Assembly (NCBI GenBank): GCA_036785325.1
Contig: JAXIVH010000025.1
Coordinates: 1,666,072 to 1,730,071, forward strand
Reading direction: 5' to 3'
Source: Urophycis tenuis
Lineage: Eukaryota > Chordata > Actinopteri > Gadiformes > Phycidae
Length of the DNA stretch: 64,000 nucleotides
The stretch's first letter is position 1. Every line of letters starts with the position of its first letter. The position numbers and the translations under genes are program-made. A model generated the notes under the pieces. The model ran no database searches. It saw nothing but the letters and a program-made list of their open reading frames with translations, and had not been told where the DNA came from. Positions 43,801 to 52,643 of this stretch are shown here, piece by piece.

Positions 43801-46697
43801 GACATAAACTAAAAACAAAGACTGTGATCTGAGGCCAGCCCGTTGACACGAGGTTAACACGTTGGTTCAATTGGAGCAGCCGGTGGGAGGGGTGTCAGTA
43901 GGAAGGGAGTGGAGGAGTGCTTTTAGCCAGATGTGGCAGATCCCTCACGTTTTACAGAAATGTTCCCCCCAGCCCCGTTCATCCACTTTCTGCCTTTGAG
44001 TCAAAAGAAACCAAAAGAATGTCCGACACTCCAGTCCTGAACTGAGCGATCTCAGCTGATCAGTGGTGCACTTCCACTCCAATGGAAATGGAAATCTGGA
44101 GGAGGCGAAGATTTCCATCTCAATGGAAATCTTCACCTCCTTGTTTCGGCCCCGGCTGACCTTCCACCGTCCCCCCCCCCCCCCCCCCCCCTGTCCACCT
44201 GAACCAGGTACCTGTACGTGAACAGCAGGGCGTGGCCGGCGGGTTGCGTCATCTCAGACCCCATGTCGCCGCCGCCCATCGCCGAGGAGATCGACCTGCA
44301 CGTCATCGACCTGAAGAACCTGCGCGAGGAGAAGATGATCCTGCGCTCCCACAGGGCCTACACGCCCAACGACGAGTGCTTCTTCATCTTCCTGGACGTC
44401 AGCCGCGACTTCGTGGCCAGGTCAGCTCCCCCCCCCCCCCCCCCCCCCCCCCCCCCGCCCACGCGCCGCTGTCCCAAACATGGGTGCTGTGAAAGCGGTC
44501 GGTGTTACCGCAGCCCGGGCGTACACCGTGTACACCGTGTGAATACCCAGGGTTTGAACGGGCCCCAGGGTCAGCACTAAAGGATGAGTTATGCTTCCGC
44601 GTTGACTCAACGCTGGGGGGCTTACGGACCCTTTACGTCCTTGCGGACCCCCCCCTTGCGTCCACCGCAAGGGCCTGACGTGCACCTCCCCAAAATCCTA
44701 GACGCACGTCGAGGTGACGCAACACCAACGCAGCGGCATTGGCTGTGATTGGTCCGCTAACTACATTCGCTGGAGATCACTTTTCCGGTTTCCATTCGTA
44801 AACACCGCTAAGGTGTGATAAATGCTTCGACTGATTGAAAACAACATATATATATACAGGTATATAACTTTTGCCTTCATGTCTGTTAACTTTTTTTTTT
44901 TTTACTCGCTAGGAATCCGTATGTGATGACCAGAATGGTCATTCTGGTCCCTCTACCGGTGTGGCATTGAATTGCATTTCGACACGTAAACCCCACGCAG
45001 GACCATCACGGTCTCACGACTGCGTCCAAGCAACTGCGTGGCCACTACGTGATCACTACGCGGAACCATAACTCAGCCTTAAGAGTGCGGAACGGGCGCG
45101 GAATGTTCCGTCCCGAGCAGGGCTTGAAAACGAAATTATTTTTCAATCGTTCCGCTCCGAACGGAACCGGTATATTTAACGATATCGTTCCCGAACCGGT
45201 TCGGAGCGTAAAATAACGTTCGTTCTTAACGTTCCGGCAGTGTTATTGGGCCTAGTCTATTTTTGTGGTCGATATCTTACAATAGACCTACTTATTGGTA
45301 TTTGCCCTTAAATTACAAAGTAGGTAGTCTAAATGCGCCAAAATCATCAATCACAGGCAGCATCCAAAAATATTTGCGATATCCATCTCACATACCAGGC
45401 AGACTGCTGCTGACTGTAGCCTATATTCTATGATAAATATAATTTCTTATCAAAATCATTTCTGGATAAGTGGGCTAGAAACTCCTTACCTGGTTGTAAG
45501 TTTTATCCGTATTCCATGGAGATCTTTAGATATAGAGGCTCGCTCAATAATTTCTAACCCCGCCATAAGCGAATTTGTTGTATTGTCTATGTTGCTGACA
45601 AATACCCAAGTCTCTCCAACAACTTCCAATTTAACTCATTTACATTTCAATCGCCTCTCGCCAGGGTGGTGGTGGGAATTTGTGACAGCTGAGCTTAGCG
45701 GGCGGCGAAGTGAACGCGGCAACCGGAAATAGTTTTTTTTTTTTTTCATGAAATAGGCTATGCTTTTGTGAAATTTTATAGGCTATATAGAGAACGAAAA
45801 AAAAAAACGTTATTAACCAGTTCTGGGGATTTCAGAATAATGTTTCTGTTCCGGAACAGTTGAAGACCATTTGGTTTTCGTTTCCGTTTCCGTTCCTCGT
45901 AAAATTCCGTTTGTTTTCGGTTCTCGTTTTCGTTCCTTGAACCGGTTCGGAGCCCTGATCCCGAGCCCCAGCCCACGTCCGACAGAACGCTAACCGAACC
46001 CGACCCGAGCCCGACAGGCATCAAGCTTTTTTTTTGTCTTTGAGCGCAACATGCGCGGGTTGACGCGCGGGTAAATAAAACATTTCAAATGGCACAGATG
46101 TGACCGAGCCCGACCCAAACCCGAACCGGCCCGTCAGGTACCGTCGGGCTCGGATCGGGTATCCATCCTCTAGTCAGCACCCAGCTCACGGTATCAGAAG
46201 GACATACCTCAGCTACATACAAAGATATATAACCTACATAAATCCCGACATATATAACATATATATAACCTGCTTTGTTTATATTGTTAAAATTGGATTT
46301 TCCCCCCCCCACCCTCCCCCGCAGCGGTGCCGAGGACAAGCACGGCTACATCTGGGACCGCCACTACAACATCTGCCTGGCGCGGCTGGCCCACCAGGAC
46401 GTGGTGAACTGCGTGGCGTTCAGCCCCGCCGACCAGGAGCTGCTGCTGTCGGCCAGCGACGACTCCACCATCAAGGTGTGGCGGTCCCCGCGCATGGTGC
46501 GCCTGGCCCGGAGCCACGCCCCCCGCAGGCTGCGGCCCACCTGGCTGGGCCGCTACAAGCCCCCCGCCGCCACCACCACCACCGCCACCGCCACCACCAC
46601 CGCTGCCACCACCGCCACCACCGCCCCAGAGCCAGCAGAGGAGGAGGAGGAGGAGGACGAGGACGAGGAGGAGGTCGGAGACGTGACAGATGGGTGA
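35615..46697 (+). CDS. fbxw5: FBXW5, F-box and WD40 repeat protein 5, complete
   Basis: Exons: 35615-35801, 36150-36307, 37354-37537, 37992-38140, 40792-41157, 42547-42730, 43195-43342, 44208-44420 and 46325-46697. All junctions are GT-AG, phases agree, and the total is 653 residues (human 566). ATG 35615 begins [20 protein letters not shown], the F-box (about residues 7-50). WD40 blades follow, with [40 protein letters not shown] and [17 protein letters not shown]5 is a substrate receptor for SCF and DDB1-CUL4 ligases; known human targets include SASS6, EPS8 and TSC2. Relative to human it has an acidic Gly/Glu/Asp insert in exon 5 (about 41005-41085) and a novel Ala/Thr then Asp/Glu tail in exon 9. 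It converges on traf2, a near neighbour on human 9q34.3. Introns 4 and 8 hold hAT elements. Confidence 0.95.
36976..37012. repeat. (TTG)n microsatellite in fbxw5 intron 2
   Basis: TTG units with one GTGG interruption. Confidence 0.85.
37550..37712. repeat. Interrupted (CA)n microsatellite right after fbxw5 exon 3
   Basis: CA repeats with GA, TA and GC interruptions begin about a dozen bases after the exon 3 donor. Any translation past 37537 is a read-through of this repeat. Confidence 0.92.
37725..37825 (-). mobile_element. Retroposon 3' end with (AAATGT) tail, minus orientation
   Basis: Minus strand: GTAGGTCGCTTTGGATAAAA then GCATCTGCTAAATGCCC and ATGTAAATGTAAATG. A truncated copy of the 15225 family, in fbxw5 intron 3 between two CA arrays. 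Confidence 0.75.
38166..38282. repeat. Perfect 57-bp-arm inverted repeat with a 3-bp loop
   Basis: Arms 38166-38222 and 38226-38282 are exact reverse complements around GGG. The left arm contains two tandem copies of a unit of about 22 bp starting TAACCCCGCCCCCTGCT. The structure begins 26 bp after the fbxw5 exon 4 donor and is GC-rich. Confidence 0.97.
38705..38765. repeat. Inverted repeat, 27-bp arms with one mismatch
   Basis: AATAGCAGCGTATGTCGTTC and following bases (38705-38731) recur as reverse complement at 38739-38765, with one C/T difference and a 7-bp spacer. It lies in fbxw5 intron 4, 420 bp from the larger hairpin. Confidence 0.95.
39650..40532 (+). mobile_element. hAT-superfamily DNA transposon, internally deleted, in fbxw5 intron 4
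   Basis: The element is flanked by a perfect 8-bp target duplication, CTATGTGT, at 39642-39649 and 40533-40540. Its ends are TAGAGGGCTGC on the left and, inverted, TAGAGCCCTGC on the right, fitting the hAT TAGNG end rule. Copies of CGGGAGCGGGCGG lie near both ends as subterminal repeats. Inside, one frame reads [20 protein letters not shown] then FVAGEGF. A +1-shifted frame continues [20 protein letters not shown] then HSTTVSRHV. This is the N-terminal region of Hermes-like hAT transposases. The catalytic part is gone and the frame is broken, so the copy is dead or non-autonomous. Confidence 0.9.
41250..41525 (+). mobile_element. tRNA-derived SINE (V-SINE-like) in fbxw5 intron 5
   Basis: A degenerate A box (GGTGGTAGAGCGG) and a B box GGTTCGATCCT near 41318 are followed by CACATGTCGAAGTGTCCTTG and AGCAAGACACTGAACCCC, a body phrase typical of many teleost SINEs. 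A second copy is at 58070. It follows a poly-G run. Confidence 0.75.
42128..42545. repeat. CT-rich minisatellite / polypyrimidine tract ending at the fbxw5 exon 6 acceptor
   Basis: About 420 bp made almost wholly of CTCTGTCCCTCTCCTCTGTC-like units on the plus strand. It ends directly in the CCTCAG acceptor of exon 6. Ser/Pro/Leu open frames over it are artefacts. Confidence 0.93.
44101..44140. repeat. Inverted repeat, 18-bp arms with one mismatch
   Basis: GGAGGCGAAGATTTCCAT, spacer CTCA, then ATGGAAATCTTCACCTCC. It lies in fbxw5 intron 7, just upstream of a poly-C run and exon 8. Confidence 0.92.
44581..45079. mobile_element. Harbinger-like MITE, 499 bp, nested in the outer hAT element
   Basis: The ends AGGATGAGTTATGCTTCCGC and, inverted, AGGCTGAGTTATGGTTCCGC are terminal inverted repeats. 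They are flanked by TAA on both sides (44578-44580 and 45080-45082), a 3-bp duplication typical of PIF/Harbinger elements. No coding frame is present. Confidence 0.82.
45118..45957. mobile_element. Second hAT-type element, 840 bp, nested in the outer hAT element
   Basis: Flanks GTCCCGAG (45110-45117) and ATCCCGAG (45958-45965) are an 8-bp duplication with one mismatch. Its ends are CAGGGCTTGAAAACG and, inverted, CAGGGCTCCGAACCGG. GTTCCG/GAACCGGTTCGGAG motifs near both ends are likely subterminal repeats. No transposase frame was recognised. Confidence 0.8.
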
Positions 46698-46751
46698 GGG
46701 AGAGACAGGAGCGCTACAGTGTTTTCTAAGGTGGCTATACATTCACACCAG

Positions 46752-46752
46752 G

Positions 46753-46795
<43 letters not shown>
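46752..46795. repeat. (TA)n microsatellite in the fbxw5 3' UTR
   Basis: About 44 bp of TA, 55 bp after the fbxw5 stop codon. Confidence 0.95.
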
Positions 46796-46798
<3 letters not shown>

Positions 46799-49700
46799 GT
46801 AGATGTGTAGTTTTTACCTCCACGTCAAACTGTACACGGCCCGCCCTGAGCAGTGGTTGGGCCCGCTGCGCCCAGCGACACACTGGATGTGACTTGAAGC
46901 GGACACCAGGGGGCGCTGATGCAATGTACCGTAGAGCTTCTGTTTTTTTTTCTTCTTTTTTTTTCTTTTTTCTTTTCTTCCTTGGACGACTTGAAACTGA
47001 ACATTTTAAATGCTGACGGGAGTAGTTTGGAGCGTTTTGTAGCCATGAGCAGATTGCTGCTACCCAACTGACAGGCGAGAAGGGGTTTCCCCCCCCATGT
47101 TGGACGGTCAGACACTAAAAGCCTGTTCGTATATATATGAAAATTTAAAAAAACAATATATAAATATATATATATATGCATACACCATAGGATTACGCTA
47201 AATGTGTTAATACATGTGTTTGTTGCTTTCATATCCTGCCATACAAAGGCAACGTGCAGTAACTGAAGATTTGTTAAAAAAAAACAAAAAAACAGTGTGT
47301 GATCTTAAAACAATATTAATACTTTTTTGTGTGTGTGTGAGACACATTTTCGGTTTGAGAGAGGGGAGGAATGTTCCAGATTGCGATCCGTTTGCGTTGT
47401 CTCCCCTGCCCCCTTTCCATCGTTTACACGCCCCGATGATGACAGGGGTCTGGGTCCCAGGGTCTGCAGGGTCAACCCCCCGTGGGCATCCCTGTGCAAG
47501 ACACCCCCCCCCCCCCCCCACCCGGCTTCCTGCCTTCATGACCGAGAGGCGCCGTGGTCACAAGTTGCTCATCGACCTGCTTTCTGTTTTATGCTCATGG
47601 TGACTTTTGTTTGGTTCACTGTTGGAAAATGCCAGTTTGAAAGATAAATGATTCCGTTATCACAGCCAGCCATATGGGTTTCAGGACATCAAAATGGATG
47701 TTGACTTGCATCACACTGTTTACCTACACAACCGTTAACAACGGATTTTAAAACACTCCCACCCACCACAGTATATTTATATTATATATATATATATAAT
47801 TTTTTATTTTTTTTTATCGGATCATCATTTTGTCATCAAATTCACAGAAGTGCAGTCGTTGAGGCGTGGTGTTATATTTCGTGAACAGGGAATATTTTAT
47901 GAGGAAGCATCTCCCTTTTAAAGGAACCCAAACTGCCGTGTTTGAGCAAGTCCCTGGTGACTGGGAAATTTAAAAAATGCGTTCTCGCCCAGTTGTCTGG
48001 GAGACACGTTTTAAATTTGGGGGCGGAGCTTTATTGCCGTCTTTTATGGCAGGCACAACCCACTCCCTTTTGGTACAATGTGACTAGAGGGGGTGTAGCC
48101 AGATTGTTTGATTGACGCTATCTGGTAACCCAAAACCGGCCAATAACAGGTCATTTAACAATCAATAACAACCTCACTCATGCTAAAGCATGAAATGCAA
48201 TGAAATAAAAAAAGCACTCAAACTCGGTGCTGATTTGAGTCCATAACCCTAACCCTTCTATCTCATCCCATGTTATCCTCACCTGGCCGTCAGATGGTGT
48301 CTTACACTGAACATTTACCATCTTGGAAAAATGTTTGCAAGCGCGCAGGGCTTTCAAAAACCGTACTCCTTGGGTGTTCCGTCCATCTGTCCTCATCCGT
48401 CACATAGACATTGTTGCTCATAGTCGGGAGGCAGACTGGTCAGAACTACTGCGGCCCCATAACTCGAAGCCCGATCCGATGGATTCTCGGGCGATCGCAA
48501 GCTTGCGACTCCCAGCGACCTCGTGAGGTAAATGCCATTTTACCCCTGCGTGCGTTTCGATTGGAGATTTGGAGCAGGATCAGTCCATTGCACTATGAAA
48601 ACCCACTGTTTCTCTTTCATCTGAAATGGTTTTAGGGTTTAGTTTTCCTGTCTAGTCAGGTCTTTGCCAATACCGGTGTTACCAAAGCTTTCGACCTCAA
48701 GCTCATGCTTTGACATTATTTGTGGGTCCGAAAATGCCTTCTTTAAAGTAGAACATCACTGAGAGCAGGTCCACATTCGTAGCCAAACGACTGACGAAGA
48801 ACAAAACTTTGCAGAATTTCACAATGAGTTCATATGGAGTTCATTGTGAGTCATGCAGCATCACACATGTATCATCCAACATTCTGGAGGACCACCCATT
48901 CCAAGGTTTTGGTTTCCAAACGATTCATATCCTCCTTGCGGTCACCATGTAGCCTATAGACTGGCCAGCCGTTGAACCGATTCTGAACCTCACGTTGTCC
49001 CCCATTCAGGTGAGGTTCTCTTCATGGACGCCACCACCTCGGTCATGCATTGACTGTTTTTTTTTTTTCTGTCGTTCGGCAATCACGCGTTGTGTAGTTT
49101 TGCTTGTGAACCCTTTCTGTGTCATTGTTGCCAGGTCTCGATGGCCATTTGGAGAAGGTTATTGCATATGCAATATAAAAGTCACTTATTGCTCCAGACA
49201 AAAGGAGAAGCGTACAGTGACCCGATTCCATCAAGGTGATGTTTTATTACCTGCGAAAGGTGACATGGCAAGCATGTGACCACTTTTTAGGAGCGCCGCA
49301 TGCGAACGTCATGGAAACAAGGCCACTCCAGATGTCTGTTCTCTCTTCTTGAAAACCAACTTCCCAGAACCGCCCAGCTGAGCCACTGTCCCAAGATCTC
49401 CAGCCCTGCTCTGTTACTTGTGAGAACTGGAGTTCAATCTCAGTGATGTTGACTTTCAGTTGAGTTTGGAGCCAATATAAACAGAATGGTATCATTCGAA
49501 ACTATTTCAAATGTAATGGTACTCGACTCAAACCACAGGAACTGTACTTTGGCTTTGACAGAGTAAATATAATCGAGGTTCATCACCAGTGAGAGCTGAC
49601 GGCAATGTTGCGGGGAATGACGGCGAACAGTATTTATTGTTTTTGTCACCATATTCATCGTGTGTATGAATGCATGACTATTTTTGTTTTGTTTTATCAC

Positions 49701-49834
49701 TTTATTTGAAAAACCTTGAACGTCCACCGTATGTACACTGTGCTGGGATTCAAAAGTACACAGCGGGGTTGTCAATGGATACTTTCATCAGCCAAGCGGC
49801 ATCACGCGGAGGCTGGATCGTGACCGTCTCGGGG

Positions 49835-50345
49835 AAGGCCATCAGAGGAGCCAAAAGGGCATATAGGACTAAGGTGGAGTCGAGCCACCACGGCTCTGAA
49901 GCCATGTGGAACGGACCCAGAGCAATGACAAGACTACAAAGGGAGGGGGCTCCAGTGCAGCCGAGTCCACTTGCTCACTACCACACGAGCTGAACACCTT
50001 CTAAGCTCGGCTTAGAGAGGGACAGCCTCCCCCCCCTGCAGTACCCGAGTGCCAAGCCAATGGGCTGCCTACGTTCACTATAGCCCGGGGGTGGTCCTCT
50101 CTTAAAAAAGGTCCACCCTCCAGGCCCTGACAGCATGGCAGGTACGGCATGATTTATTCACGCCGGTACCTGCGTGAATAATGACCGCCCTGCAGGGTTG
50201 ACCAGTCATCATGAAGTGCTTTGAACGGACCGTCAAGTCCTTCGTCTGCCTACTGCTGCTGCTGCCCTCCGCCTCGGACCCTGCGCAGTAGGCCTACCGG
50301 TCCCGACAGATCCACGTCCTACCCGGATGTCTCCACTGAGGACAC
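49835..50345 (+). mobile_element. Relic of a jockey/CR1/Rex-type LINE (endonuclease-RT linker and start of RT)
   Basis: Broken plus-strand frames read KAIRGAKRAYRTKVESSHHG, then SELNTF*ARLREGQPPPP, then NDRPAGLTS, then VIMKCFERTVKSF with SDPAQ*AYRSRQ. In intact teleost LINEs the same order is seen (AKRAYRxK, ELNTFYARFE, NDYRPVALTS, VMKCFERLV, DPLQFAYRPNRST, from memory). Stops and frameshifts show that it is dead. Family assignment within the jockey-like LINEs is not possible by eye. Confidence 0.75.
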
Positions 50346-51388
50346 ACGCTCGGCCCGAATGAGCAGAAAGTCGAATCGCAATCGTTTAGTGGTTGAGAGA
50401 CTTGTTTGTTTGTTCTCACCCGTTTTAAAATGTGATGCGATTTTTTTTGTCTTTTTTTCTATCAATTGGTGTCCCATGTTTCTGGGTCGGATTAAGGGTT
50501 TGTTTTTTCACGCATCATCTCTGCTCTGCTCGTTTTTTTGTTTTTGTCGACCCAAATGTAATAAACAGCTTGAGTTTGCTCAACTATGGCACGAAAATGT
50601 GTGCATCTTAATTACTGTATTAAGCCTGCAAATGGCGCTAGCAAATGGCGACCAGCAGTCACTCAACACACACAGTGTAGTGCATGTTGAGTTTGTCTCA
50701 TTGTCATATTTTCACTCGGATCACAATGTTTATCTGCAGTTAGTTAGTCTGCCTATAGTTTTCCCGGTTACAGTCAAAAACTTTGTTTGACATAAACAAG
50801 CCCCATTTTTGTATTAAAAACACTGGGTGAAGCTTAATTGACATGAACAGGACAAACCTTTTTCAGCAAAAAATACAAATGGGCAAATAAATAAAGCATA
50901 ACACCTTTTTATTTATTACAAAAAATAACAGACTTGTAATAACTGATGTCTGTAGATTTAAGCAGTTTAATATTTAGTATCATCAAACACTAGCTATGAA
51001 AACGCAAAACATTGTTTGCAATTCAACTGAAAAGTTTTAGATTATACAGTATAGTACATTACAAACAAGTTAAAAATAAATAAATTGTACGTCAGCAGGT
51101 AGGTAGGATTAAACAGTACAGCCTGCTTTTGGCAAAACCAGGTTTTAAATATTGTACGTTACGTGAATCTTACATGATTCTGATGCTGGACATTGACTGA
51201 ATGAAAATATATAGCCTATCATATGACTTCTTTTTTTTTTTTAAAGAATGGTCAATAACTAGCTCAGCTTGACACCCCGACTGCAAATAACCTCCACAAC
51301 AAACCTGACGATAATAACAATAATACTAATTTATATTTATTAATTGTCTAATATATGCTCTATGTTGGTACATTCTGGAGCTATGCCT

Positions 51389-52247
51389 AAAGGGGGAGTT
51401 CGGAATTTTGGACATATGACCTAATTTCCAAGTCAGCCAGTGTGTTATTTATCATTGGAGACGTTTTCAACCAATTTCATTCAGTCCTTCTAGCTGCAGA
51501 GTTTGCTGGCGCTAGGCTAGCGCAAGTCAACGGTTTCTGCTAGCCTACTAATAAAAAGTCTTACCCACTCCACAGTACACCCGAGGCAAATAAATTATAA
51601 CGCCAGACTATCAATGTAAATGTCTGTGTTATTGTTGCTAGAATATTAGGGAAAAAAACAACTAACCTCGCATCGCATTTTGAGGGACTAATTTTTCAGC
51701 AGCAGCGGAATTTTACTTTACTCCGGTTAGTTATCTAGTAACCAAATCACTACAGCGGAAAGTCTCCCGACGTGCTGTCCTGGTTCTCTACTGCAGCTCC
51801 AGCGGGTGCTGTCTCTACAGACGCTCTTTCTCTTTCTGCCCTTTGAGCATCCATCTCTCTCAGCTCTTTACCAGTGAATGCCGGCTCGTACAGGTACGGT
51901 TCGTTGGATACAACAAATTCCTCATCATCGTCTTCAAAAGCAGACACATCGGTATGTCCGTCAAACGTGGCCATATCTTGTTTATTGAATAGGCTAATAA
52001 AATTAATTCGTACACTGTGCTCTGCGTCTGTAGCAATGACAGCGGCAAGTAAACAAACTATTATTTACCTGCGGCGGACTGATATAACCCGTGTAATATC
52101 AGCCCGCCGCTGCCGTAGCCTACTACCAGGAAGTATAAAGTTGCTGCTGAGACACAAGTCCCTCAAAGTGCATGGTTGGTTTTATTTCTAACATTATTCT
52201 ATAAACGCATAGAATATTATGTCCAAAAAATCCGAGCTACCCCTTTA
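51389..52247. mobile_element. DNA transposon of about 860 bp with terminal inverted repeats
   Basis: The left end AAAGGGGGAGTTCGGA continues with an ATTTTGGACAT-like part. The right end, inverted, is AAAGGGGTAGCTCGGA with TTTTTTGGACAT. The two agree over about 27 bp with a few mismatches. A TA flanks both ends if the repeat starts at AAGGGG, so TA is the likely duplication. It carries the minus-strand ORF at 51750-51974. Superfamily not assigned. Confidence 0.72.
51750..51974 (-). CDS. Small 74-codon ORF inside the DNA element, likely a first exon
   Basis: Reads MATFDGHTDVSAFEDDDEEF, then a motif EPYLYEPAF, then an E/R-rich helix-like segment. It ends at TAG. Acidic N-termini with an EPYxxEP motif occur on many teleost transposon-associated genes annotated as P2X7-intracellular-domain-like or nuclease-like proteins. 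I infer that this is the 5' exon of such an element gene. No downstream exon is present within the element, so the copy is probably truncated or non-autonomous. Confidence 0.4.
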   Translation of the reverse strand: MATFDGHTDVSAFEDDDEEFVVSNEPYLYEPAFTGKELREMDAQRAERERASVETAPAGAAVENQDSTSGDFPL

Positions 52248-52643
52248 AATAAACAATATATTTCCAATATAGGTCACAGATTATTGCTGGGTATATTTCA
52301 TCTGATTAACTTCAGACACTTTCTAAGGCGGTCTCCGTTTTGAGGACACACTTTAGAAACACCTCGTTTGTATATGCGTTCTTCAGTCAGTTAGAATTTA
52401 TATAAAGGTTAGGGGTTGCATTTTCATTTAACGCACTGTTAAGAAGCAATTCCTAATAACTACGCATATATATATATATATATATGTATTATTTCTTTTT
52501 AATATATATGTATATAATGAAGTCAAAAGATATAGATAAGCAGTTATGTATCAATAACATAGATATTATATCATATTCTATATATATATAATATATATAA
52601 TAATTCAATAATTTTTCGGTGTAGTGCTTCCACAGTCTACCCC

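Larger units (their letters stand above)
44578..46172. mobile_element. Outer hAT-type element (about 245 bp once insertions are removed), split by two younger insertions
   Basis: The 8-bp duplication GTCAGCAC occurs at 44570-44577 and again at 46173-46180, exact over all eight bases. The left end is TAA (44578-44580), continuing after the nested Harbinger-like element as GAGTGCGGAACGGG. The right end, inverted, is TAGAGGATGG. GACCCGAGCCCGAC repeats lie inside the right part. It is non-autonomous, with no transposase frame, in fbxw5 intron 8. Confidence 0.75.
46698..52643. other. fbxw5 3' UTR and intergenic DNA before traf2
   Basis: The stretch starts with the fbxw5 3' UTR, which holds a TA microsatellite (46752-46795) and a T-rich run, and ends with the traf2 3' UTR read from the other strand. 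It contains a LINE relic (about 49835-50345), a DNA element with a small ORF (51389-52247), a 28-bp near-palindrome at 50154-50181, and AT-rich sequence at 52460-52600. No other gene was recognised. Confidence 0.6.
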
